From contig OX246745.1 of NCBI GenBank assembly GCA_945910005.1, forward strand, positions 15,760,006-15,824,005: a DNA stretch of 64,000 nt, in the 5' to 3' direction. Positions 1 through 8,537 of this stretch are shown one piece after another (position 1 is the first letter of the stretch; each line of letters opens with the position of its first letter). A program made the translations under genes and the position numbers. The notes beneath the pieces were generated by a model. The model did no database searches and was not told the DNA's origin. It saw only the letters and a list, made by a program, of their open reading frames with translations. Source of the DNA: Isoperla grammatica (Eukaryota > Arthropoda > Insecta > Plecoptera > Perlodidae).

Positions 1-683
1 TATAATATTTATTGACCAAAATGAGCTTCCGCTCTTTACAACTACAAATACAATACCTTCGTGATATAACAAATGAAAATGAAAGGATAACACAAAATTA
101 AGAAACTACATTAAAAAAGTTACAACACAGATTCAGATAGCCTGCAACAATTGAGATAAAATTAATTAAATTAGGGACGGAATAGTCAGATGATAAACAA
201 AGCTGTTGCCACAACGAAGGACGAAGGTTCATAATGTATAGCCTAAACAAGAAAGGAAAATTATTTAAAGAGCTTGTGAGTAGGCATAAGTTACTACCAT
301 ATGAAAAACGAATCTAAAAGAAACATGACAAGTACGCATGATGCTGACAGCAAGCTGCTGTCACAACACAGGTTCTGCACAACAGATGCTGCACAAAAAA
401 GGAAAATTGTTGAAATGTGTTGAGTTTTTTGAGTAGGCCTACTACCACATGACAAACTAAACTACAAAAAACATAGAATAATACATAATGACAACCAAAA
501 CAGTTGAGATGTACTGAGATGCAATGTGATATACGTACCGTAATTTGTCAACAGGGTCTTCCTCAGCCAACCGGTGTACCGGTACTCCATACATAGCCGC
601 GAGCACCATTACAAGTATGTTGAACATATTGTAGACGCTTTCTCTAAAACACTCGATCCAGCGTCCAGTTTGTGAGCAGCTTA
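1..683. other. AT-rich intergenic DNA, nothing recognised
   Basis: No open frame with protein-like composition, no splice-bounded exon and no RNA gene was recognised here. The stretch is AT-rich and ends at the target duplication of the MITE that follows. Confidence 0.6.
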
Positions 684-851
684 TGGTGGGTTCTCATTCT
701 TTTACGTCGTACGCTAACGTCGGCAGTTGGCCAATTGCAGCCATTTACAATCGCTGGCACCGCCCCCTCGACGTTCGTCTAGAATTCTACGGTCTACGGT
801 TGGCCAACGTCCGACGTCCAACGTCCGACGTAAGGGCTTGGGAACGCACCA
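684..851. mobile_element. PIF/Harbinger-like MITE (168 bp)
   Basis: The ends are inverted copies: TGGTGGGTTCTCA on the left, and TGGTGCGTTCCCA as the reverse complement of the right end. Similarity continues inward through a TTACGTCG motif. The element is flanked by a 3-bp direct repeat TTA (681-683 and 852-854), the target-site size and type of PIF/Harbinger transposons. It is too short to encode a transposase. The interior is rich in ACGTC/GACGT motifs. An open frame that starts at the left end and runs beyond the right end has no protein-like features and is ignored. Confidence 0.6.
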
Positions 852-854
852 TTA

Positions 855-3208
855 AGCTACGGTTTTCAATGTCAAATGGTTTCTACGTTGTTGGGGACGA
901 GTATTGTAAGGTGTGGCTGCTAAAAGCTCATGTCTAATATTTGTAAATAAACAAAAATTAAAAAAAAACAGTTCATTAAAAAATCTGTAAATTTACGCAA
1001 TCTGTTCCAAAAGAGTAGAAAAGCGTAAGTAGTAGAGGTTAGTTACAAGGAATATACTAAGGCTATTAGTAGAAAGCAATCCAAGGCTACAGCCTTATGA
1101 GTTACGAATGAGCAAACTCCTGAAAACAAAGCTCAGTCAGGATTACCGGTGGAGAGTAACGAACAGGCACCCTTCCGAACTATAGTCCTACCTGTTTTCT
1201 TTGTTTTGAATCCCGCGCCTAATCACAGCCATCTTAACGTTCGTACCGCTTCGTACAGCTGGAAACATATCGCTTGTCTCTAAAAAAAAATAATGAATAT
1301 TCAACTAGATTCTTCTTATTGTAATTGTAAGTCCAAATGTATATGGATTTACAAACTGATGGTCTCTCTGGATTCAAGAAGTATCCAAGAATACGATCTG
1401 ATGATAAAAACTCCGAAAATTGAAAAAAATTCTGAGGCCGTTTTGCAAAAAAATTGAGAGAGAATATGATATCTTAAGTACTGAAAAAAGTTAGATAACC
1501 ATTGTTATGTACCCTAGTGTTTTTACTGTAGTATGATTTTATGTATTATGCGATTTTCACCCACTTTATTCTGCCTATAGTAGTTTTGAGAGGTTGTCTA
1601 CATTCATAAAGTGAATCTGAGATTGGTTCGTAAATCAACTTCGAGTTTATGTCAACTATTCCACTACCCTTATTTGTATTAGTTGGTGAGAATGTGCACA
1701 TCTGCAGAACTTATATAACGTTCTCCGCGCAACTGACAGGGATAAATCACACCAAAAAGGATTATTTTTCTTAAAGGGGGGCGGGAGGGGGCTCACTTGG
1801 TGATCCTGATCCCCTCTAAAATCTAAATCTACAGTATAAGATCTTACGTAATATTTTTATTTTTAATAGCACGCAAAACAAGGATTGCATCTGCTTACTT
1901 TCTTCCTTTTCATTTAAATGATTATGTAAAATTTCCTTTCTTCTAAATAGCTTTTCTTTTTCTCTGCTTAAACTTTTCTTTTTTCCTATCTTTCTATAAC
2001 CTATTTTGCTTAATTGTGATTATTATTGTTCATATTACGTTTCTTTTATGACGTTTACCTCATCCACAGTTGCGTACCCGTTGTACTCTGCTAATAGCAG
2101 GGGCACACTACATCACTCGCGCTAGATGACTCAAGTCAAGTCAGTCGCGCTCAGCGTACGGCCGGAGGTGGATGTGTCGCCGCTGTTGTCATGTCCAGGT
2201 AAGACTGCATCAAATTATAGCTAACGGTTTACTTTGCATTCTCTCTATCGACGTGGCTGATGATTAATTTAACACAACTAATTAAACTTGGTGCTGTCAG
2301 TACAACGATAGCGCTGTGTATAAGAGCTGTGGGACATTTAATGAGTTGTCTCTACCTGTCACTTGGTGCAAAGTGCCAGAGTCGGGATTTCGACGAACCT
2401 TAAAGGGGTGCGCGCGCACCTTGCAGCCTGTGTGGAGGACGCACCTGTGCGGGGGAGCCCACGGTCCAGGATAATATTGGACCGGGGGGGAGCATCCACT
2501 GTGAGGGGTCATTCAACCACTATTAAGTGGACAAATGAGACAAATTATGAAGAAACGGCTACAGTTAAAATATAGCGTGAAAACGAATACAACTTTAGTT
2601 TGAATAAATCGAAATGTTTTTTGTTGGGAATTGGAAATTGGAAAGTTAAATAAAATAATAGTAGAAAAGTTTAAAACATCTTGGCTATTTCATAATCCCA
2701 AGGCTACAATTGTGAAGTTTCCAAAGTAAAACAAGTCAAGCAGAATGCAATTAAAAATATTTTCAACACAAAATTGAAACAATGGATTTTGGTTTTAAAT
2801 AGGGATTTTATTACAAATCCAAATTTCAATAAAATATCCAATAATAACTTTAAATGATAGATGTCTTATAACTTGAAGTTACCTACGTGTATGTTAACAA
2901 TTTGATAAAAAAAATCAGAAAATTTGTTTTTCCAAAGTAAAGTTTTAAAACTGTGTCTTAAATACAAATCCAAAATGTGTTAAATATTATATAAACCTCC
3001 CACACACTCCCGGTAAACCTCAAGGTTAGGTCGTCTCAGGGGCACGAATGTGTGGATAGAATCCAAGTATAATATTTGAAGGTTAAATGTAAAATGGCTG
3101 TATAGCTGTAATTAAATCCTGAATAAGTAAAACTGGATCTGTTGGAAAAACATATTATTTGTTGTTATTATTATTATACACAATAAATGTTTTGTGTGAC
3201 CCCTGCAG
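855..3208. other. Gene-poor AT-rich DNA with a satellite-hairpin relic
   Basis: No gene was recognised. At 1385-1432 lies a solitary copy of the hairpin arm found in the satellite monomers downstream (contains CCAAGAATACGATCTGATGA and ACTCCGAAAATTGAA), so this motif is dispersed outside the array. Around 2295-2500 is a locally GC-rich patch with a perfect 14-bp palindrome GGTGCGCGCGCACC (about 2406-2419) and a short inverted pair GGTCC/GGACC. Its open frames on both strands are short and unrelated to anything I know. Confidence 0.5.
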
Positions 3209-3328
3209 GTCCGAGGCCACGTCCTGCCCCCAGTGCTGCAGACGTACGGCTGCCCTGTGATCCAGAAGGCGCTGGAATCCATCTCGCCCGAGCACCAGCA
3301 GGAGATTGTGTAGGAGCTTGACGGTCAC
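3209..3328 (+). pseudogene. Pumilio (PUF) repeat exon relic 1, with internal stop
   Basis: After a good acceptor (CCCCTGCAG) the plus strand reads VRGHVLPPVLQTYGC, PVIQKALESISPEHQQEIV, a stop (TAG, 3311-3313), then ELDGH. This follows the Pumilio homology domain closely, where the family reads [22 protein letters not shown] and then REL DGH. The stop replaces the Arg codon of the repeat, and the conserved Arg of GCRVIQ is Pro. The next part of the PUF repeat is missing after 3328. Pumilio proteins bind 3' UTRs and repress translation; this copy cannot encode the domain. A minus-strand open frame over the same bases is a shadow. Confidence 0.8.
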
Positions 3329-3801
3329 CAGATCTGGGCAAAATATAGTCAAATCTTTTTATTTTTATTACAAACTACTCAAGTAAATGTATTATATATA
3401 CAAAATACAAGATTCATTTTTAGTCTTGTATTGTCAATACAAAACGCAATTGTATTTTGAAAAATACTTAAAATAAAATACATTTGCTTATGCTAAAATA
3501 TTATTAGGGAAATAAGGAACAACCTTCACAATTGAAATACAACTTTGGAGTCTGGTTTTGGACATGTTTCAGTAATATGAAGAGATGAGGGCCTAACCCT
3601 TTGCTGACAAATTTTTTCGTTTAATATTATTGACATTATTGGTTCATAAGAAGTACATTTTGGACTGAAATAGGTGTGCACCAGAATTGGAAAATTAAAA
3701 AAAAAAACAGTTTTGAATCGCATGTAACTGCAGGAATTGTGATGTTGAGTCTCGTTCAACACGGAACTAGACCGGAAAGGGTTAACAACATGTTGTCTGT
3801 G

Positions 3802-3936
3802 TTTAAAGGTGTTTGCGCTGTCGACCACCCGTACGGCTGCAGAGTGACCCAGCGCATCTTGGAGCATTGCACACCCGACCCGAAGAGACGACCCCATCCT
3901 AGACAACTACACCAGCACGTGGAGCAGCTGATACAA
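3802..3936 (+). pseudogene. Pumilio (PUF) repeat exon relic 2, frameshifted
   Basis: The plus strand contains HPYGCRVTQRILEHCTPD followed by LHQHVEQLIQ and a donor-like CAA|GTACGG. This matches the next part of the Pumilio homology domain (HPYGCRVIQRILEHC, then LHQH-EQL-Q). The start GTGTTTGCGCTGTCG would read VFALS in another frame, so about one base was lost before the HPYG motif, and a further indel pair scrambles the PILEE segment into PKRRPHPRQ. Together with the nearby stop-containing relic about 0.5 kb upstream, this looks like a decaying duplicate that kept an intron-like gap, not a processed copy. The repeat expected between the two relics was not found. Confidence 0.75.
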
Positions 3937-4436
3937 GTACGGGAACTATGTTATACAGCACGTGCTCGGTACATAAAGCAGTCTGTAGTAAAACTCAGGC
4001 ATTGGGTTCACAAAGATTGCCTAATTTATGTTTTCTTATTTTAAGCAACTCGTCATGATATAAATTATCACAATCATATCGTTCTGAAAACTCATGCAAA
4101 TAATATGTAGTAAGATATTGACAATAAAACTAAAAATATTTGATTTGTGAATGTGTAGGAAGAGTGAAGACCAAGTGATGATTTATATTTTTGCTATGAT
4201 TTGCTTTTATAGGAGTTAGCATCTATGTGAATCCAGCCCAGCAGTGTATGTACAAATACACACACCTTTTAAACATGCATATCATAACTAAGTATAGATT
4301 AAAATAAAAGCCTGCATTAAGGTTTACACATTAAAATATGTGTGGCTGGTCAACTCAAGTGTAACCATTGTTGCCGTGTTGGTCCACCGCCGCTTATATA
4401 GATGTCATAATTCACAATATCCAGACATTGAATTGC

Positions 4437-4525
4437 CAGTCCCGGTGGGCTAGTATGGTCTAGTGTCAAGGCGCCCACCCGGCAAGTGGGAGACCTGGGT
4501 TCGATTCCTAGTCAGGGTTGGTTTT
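4437..4525 (+). repeat. tRNA-derived SINE head
   Basis: An A-box-like TGGTCTAGTGTC and a perfect B box GGGTTCGATTCC lie at tRNA spacing. Between them CCCAC-CCGGCAA-GTGGG forms an anticodon-like arm (loop anticodon GGC), and CTGGG/CCTAG forms a T arm around TTCGATT. The seven bases 5' of the A box do not pair with the bases 3' of the T arm, so no acceptor stem forms. This points to a SINE head or tRNA relic and not a working tRNA gene. It runs into a body with the motif TTCAAATTTTGATCACTTTT that recurs nearby. Confidence 0.65.
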
Positions 4526-4551
4526 TGTATCAATCATTCATGTATCATTCA

Positions 4552-5090
4552 TTTCAAATTTTGATCACTTTTGAAGTCTATATTTATAAATTTTCGAGAT
4601 GAAAAATCATGATTTTGAAATCCGCCATATTGGCAGTACTTCTTTAATTATTAGGATGAAGTCATATGGTCATAAATAATACAAATATACCATTTTATTA
4701 AACATGCATACACCCAAACGCTTTGTATCAAACTGGTCATACTTGCCAATAACCACAAAAGAAGAGGGAAATGAACATATTTAATAAACAAACATGTGTC
4801 CATTTGAACCCCTATCATACACTTCAAATTTTTATCATTTTTGAAATCTATAATATTCTTTATAAATTTTCGAGGCGAAAAATCATGATTTTGAAATCCA
4901 CCATATTGGAGGTATTTCTTATTAGGATGGAGTCTTATGGTCTAAAATAATACAAATATATCATTTTATTAAACTTGCATACACCCAAAAGTCTTAGAAA
5001 TGAATATAGTAAGAATTGCAGTGTATGGTATCAAACTGCTCGTACTTCCCCAATAACTACAAAAGAAGGGAAAATGTACTTATTCTTTAA
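4552..5090. repeat. Imperfect tandem duplication (about 275-bp unit)
   Basis: Two diverged copies lie side by side, at about 4552-4800 and 4822-5090. Shared landmarks are a TTATAAATTTTCGAG box, GAAAAATCATGATTTTGAAA, CCATTTTATTAAAC or its variant, GCATACACCCAAA, and a CCAATAACNACAAAAGAA segment. A shorter third copy of the first part occurs at about 5527-5574, after the 28S relic. I see no coding potential. The unit is probably the body of the SINE or retroelement whose tRNA-like head sits just upstream. Confidence 0.65.
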
Positions 5091-5100
5091 TAAAAAACGC

Positions 5101-5445
5101 GCCTTGTCGGAGTTTGACTGGGGCTGCACATCTGTCAAAGAAACACTCATGTGTCCTAATATAAGGCTAGCTCAGCGAGGACAGAAACTTCGCATAGAGC
5201 AAAAGGGCAAAAGCTGGCTTGATCTCGATGTTCGGTAAAGTTCTCCCAAAACTACCTTACGGATGCTTTCGTCACAGGCGAGGGGCTCGTAGGCAATCAG
5301 TGATCGCTATTTGTGCGGGGTTGTCTCGGGGGTTCGCTGGTTGGCTCCAGTGCCCCGCATAAGACGGAAGCATTCTGTAAGGTAGCCTTGGGTCATGTAT
5401 AGGCATAGAGACTGTGAAATTACGGCCTGTCGATCCTTTTGGCTT

Positions 5446-5476
<31 letters not shown>

Positions 5477-5500
5477 GCCACAGGGAAAACTGGCATGTTG
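5101..5500 (+). pseudogene. 28S rRNA fragment, decayed and interrupted
   Basis: The left part contains AGTTTGACTGGGGCTGCACA, TCTGTCAAAG, GTGTCCTAATATAAGG, AGCTCAGCGAGGACAGAAAC and AGCAAAAGGGCAAAAGCT. The right part contains CTGTCGATCCTTTTGG, AGCAAGAGGTGTCAGAAAAG and CCACAGGGAAAACTGGC. These follow the peptidyl-transferase-centre region of eukaryotic 28S rRNA in order, with many substitutions. About 157 bp of unrelated sequence (5238-5394) splits it where intact 28S runs on from TTTTCAGTA to the GACCGTGAAAGC segment. It is an isolated piece, not a rDNA unit, and cannot be functional. Confidence 0.85.
5238..5394. mobile_element. Hairpin insertion inside the 28S relic
   Basis: This segment has no 28S counterpart. 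It carries inverted arms at 5252-5273 and 5363-5385 (CTACCTTACGGATGCTTTCG against the complement of GAAGCATTCTGTAAGGTAG), about 22 bp with three mismatches, around an 89-bp GC-rich centre. No target duplication could be fixed because the 28S flanks are decayed. It could be a small foldback or MITE. Its origin is unknown. Confidence 0.5.
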
Positions 5501-5574
5501 TATCATATGTGTGTCGAATTGTATTTATATAAATCATTGATTTCATATTTTGATCTATTTTGAAGTCTAAAATT

Positions 5575-5998
5575 TCAATGCCTAGCCCTGTGTTATACAA
5601 TACATGTATGATGTAAAACTTATATATTAAGCATCTCATGACTGTAGTCACTTATTTGTCTTTATTATTCTTTATATCATTATTAGTTGATTTGAGACCA
5701 CTTACAATTTTGAAAATACCATCCAAATAGCCTCAACGTTTTTGGGGTGTTTCGAGAAGTTTTATGAATGCATGAGTGCACAGTGGCAGGAATGCTTGCA
5801 CACAAGTATTCACCTAAACAAAGAAAATATCCTTGCTGACAATGCAATACAAAAATCTAATAATTCTAAGCCATAGTTATCATAATAGCATGGCACTGAT
5901 TTCATTTCATTCTCAGTAAGGCGTACTCTTAAGTTTGTACTTGCAGGCGCATAACAACTTTGTTTTAAGTTTAGGGGGGTCAAGAATTTAGAGTGGGT
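5575..5998. other. AT-rich spacer, nothing recognised
   Basis: I see no gene, RNA or clear repeat structure here. A 65-residue minus-strand open frame within 5810-6007 has no recognisable features. Confidence 0.5.
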
Positions 5999-6431
5999 CA
6001 GAAGCAAAACCTACCATATCTAATTTTCATTAAAAACTAGTTAGATATATGGTTGCCATTGTTGCCTATTATTGCCAGCTTTTTACCCAACAATCCATTT
6101 TGATGCAAAATCGACCATCTCCAATGTTATTGGAGGAAGAATTCATGCATTAGGTTCAAAACCTACTATCACCATGTACTATTTAGTTTAAAAACCACAC
6201 CATATCCACAAACCAATCAGAAAGCTACTATAAAAAGTGCATCTAATAAAAGTGTATCTATGGGGTGCATGTTCCAAGGTTGCGGAAAAGTGACCATGCA
6301 TTTTTAACGAACCTCTGCAAATATTACAAATCTCAGTACTTAAAAACGCCTACAAGACTGTAACAGAAACACATTTTCTTGATTTCCCACAAATCAGTCA
6401 TTTTTGAGATGGCAGGTTTTGCTTCTTTTTT
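5999..6431. mobile_element. Possible non-autonomous element with about 22-bp inverted ends
   Basis: CAGAAGCAAAACCTACCAT on the left matches the reverse complement of the right end (AGAAGCAAAACCTGCCATCTC as read inward) with few mismatches, giving an element of about 430 bp. No convincing target duplication was seen, so the class is open. The interior is AT-rich and non-coding. Confidence 0.4.
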
Positions 6432-7696
6432 TGATTTGAAAAGTTACAGCATTTATTTTCATTAGAAAACATTGAACAATGAACATACTATAATATACAT
6501 AGTCTACATTACAATGCTAATTTTAATATATTACCAAATTAACTCAATACTATGGACATTATAGATGTAATCTTCTATTCATTTGTTCTTGGATTGTCTC
6601 TAACCGCTTTGGCAGCACCCGTACACTCTTGCGGGACTCGGGAAGAACTTGGAGTGAACCGGGATGTGACTGCACGTTTGCGAGTTCTCCAGGGTTCGTC
6701 TTCTTGGAAACGATGGGCGGCAGTCGGAGGTAGCTAGCAAACAAAAGTCTGGTAAATTTCGTCTTCACTCATATAGAGAGTCATTTTTCACGACAAGTTT
6801 GTTGTAGGAAAAGTATCTGGTACCGTTGTAGAGTCATTTAGCATGCTAGTTGCTATAGTTGATTAGTTCGCAACTTCTTTAACAACGCAACGTTCACACT
6901 CAGGATCCCATCTAACGTATCCACCAGGTTCAACAGTCATTACGGCTCGACAAATGGTTGATTTTCTTTAAATAATTATATTCAATATACTATTAACACA
7001 GAATGGTATCAAGATGTTATTATACAGTAGTATTTTGGCTTTCGCAGCAGTGGGAGCCCAGACTTTCATCCTACAAGTGGGTTTTTTGGGTAGTTGGGTA
7101 CTTGTGGAATTCGTTTAAAGAACGGGGTCTGGGGCAGAGCCACAGCTGCTATATTCTCGAGTGCCCAAAAATTACTTTAGATTGATTCATTTTTCAATCC
7201 AGAAGGATTTTTGTGAGTTGTTATTATTACCTAACTAAAACCATTTTAAAGTTAAAGGATAGGTGGAGAAGCGGGGGGGGGGGGGGGCAGGGAGTTTGTC
7301 TGACCCCTATGTATCAGTACTTCATTATAATTACCAATTAATTTTAAAATTCAAATAAATTCTTTTATGCAATTGCACTGTGATTGTGTATTTAAATTGA
7401 AAAAAAAAAAAAAACATGTTTGTAAATGTAGATAGATCAACACTTTGTTAGGTGTAGACCTATTTGTTTTGCCAGGGGTGCTTTAGCCCCTGAGCACCCA
7501 CGGAGCCCCTGAGTGGGGAAGTCAGAAGAGGAAAGAAGGGTGGGGATCAATTGCCCGCTCCCCCCCCCCCCCCCCACCCCCCCCCCCCCCCCCGACCACC
7601 GTTGTTTCGCGTATGTCTTCTTGTTTTGAATGATAAAATGTAATGTAAAATGATACTAATTGGGCATTAACTAATGTTATCCTGGTTTTGTTTCAG
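6432..7696. other. Gene-poor stretch with long G and C homopolymers
   Basis: No gene is supported. The GC-richer patch at 6600-6740 has open frames on both strands (61 and 69 residues) but no recognisable domain. A run of 15 G lies at about 7273-7287, and two adjacent C runs (about 16 and 17 C, split by one A) lie at about 7560-7593. The two tracts are complementary and about 290 bp apart. Confidence 0.5.
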
Positions 7697-8022
7697 ATTG
7701 TTGTAAATGTCGCTCTTACTGTCAAGATATTGTATCCCAGTCTTCTGGAATCAATGACGTCTCCTTTAGCACCAATCACATGCTGCTGTACCAACTAGGC
7801 CCACCAACTCACCTCCTCAACGGCTTGGAGATGCAACGCCAAACTACAATCTCTCCCGTGTGCTTCCCTATTCAAGCCGAGCATCCCTGGATCCAATCGG
7901 ACGGATTTTCTTATGTACTTGTTCAACTCATGCTGTTGTGTTCATTTATTGTACCCAGTTGTTTGTCTGAATCCTATTGTTGCTGCTATTGTTTGTATCT
8001 AGTTTTTAAAGCCAACTGTTGA
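7697..8022 (+). CDS. Candidate terminal exon of an unrecognised gene
   Basis: A pyrimidine-rich acceptor (TTTTGTTTCAG, 7686-7696) is followed by an open frame (phase 1) that begins with a Cys-rich DCCKCRSYCQDIVSQSSG, continues through HMLLYQLGPPTHLLNGLEM, and ends at a stop at 8020-8022. AATAAA at 8050-8055 would be a well-placed polyadenylation signal. I do not recognise the protein. The last 25 residues are hydrophobic and Cys-rich (ending CCCYCLYLVFKANC). No upstream exon was identified. It may be the 3' end of a gene whose other exons lie outside or have decayed, or a chance open frame. Confidence 0.3.
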
Positions 8023-8049
8023 GGAGGGAATGTACTTACTTGTTACTTG

Positions 8050-8055
8050 AATAAA
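8050..8055 (+). terminator. Polyadenylation signal AATAAA
   Basis: A canonical AATAAA lies 28 bp after the stop of the candidate terminal exon, with a GT-rich stretch (TTGTATTGTAATGTTT) just downstream. It means something only if that exon is real. Confidence 0.3.
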
Positions 8056-8322
8056 TTACATTTTAATTAATATCTTGTATTGTAATGTTTACAGCCTTTT
8101 CCAATTTATTCATCCTAAAGAAACAGTCTATTTTTTTTTAAGATTAGTCTTGGGAAAGTGTATTGAAATTGAAACATCAAATAACAATTCAAAATTATGA
8201 CTCTGTAATAGGTGGTAAAGCGAATGTGATTGCATAGCAACCTCTTTGATTTGCGCGCCGTAAGAGTTGGCATGTCATCATTTGAGTGGGTTGCCATGGT
8301 TACTCGAGCTTGGACTTACACG

Positions 8323-8529
8323 ATCATGGCCACAAAGAAGAAGAACATCATGAGACAGTAGTACCTCCAGGCACCTTCTACATCCCTGATACAAGATCGC
8401 TCAAACTGAGTTTTCGAGGTACAATAACATGTCACTTTCGCAAAAAAAATGGCGGATCTGGATCAGGGTTGTAGGAGGTGCAAGAAGGCACTACTGTCTA
8501 TTAGTCTTCTTCTTCTTTGTGGCCATGAT
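8323..8529. mobile_element. Foldback MITE at the edge of the satellite array
   Basis: The element is nearly all hairpin. The left arm begins ATCATGGCCACAAAGAAGAA and runs through GACAGTAGT, CACCTTCTACA and CCCTGATACAAGATC. The right arm is its inverted copy with scattered mismatches, ending GAAGAAGAAG-like/TTCTTTGTGGCCATGAT. The loop is about 50 bp. No coding capacity and no clear target duplication were found. Eight bases after its right end the satellite sequence begins, so the element marks the left boundary of the array. Confidence 0.7.
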
Positions 8530-8537
8530 GATAACAG

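Noticed and set aside
4437..4525. Functional tRNA-Ala (GGC)
   Set aside because: The anticodon and T arms form but the acceptor stem does not pair, and the unit runs into a repeat body, so it is a SINE head or relic.
4975..5496. Open frames across the 28S relic on both strands
   Set aside because: They translate rRNA-derived and repeat sequence, not protein-coding DNA.
6552..6768. Possible reverse-transcriptase fragment on the minus strand (69 residues)
   Set aside because: The composition is somewhat protein-like, but no catalytic motif or family match could be recognised. A BLASTX search would be needed.
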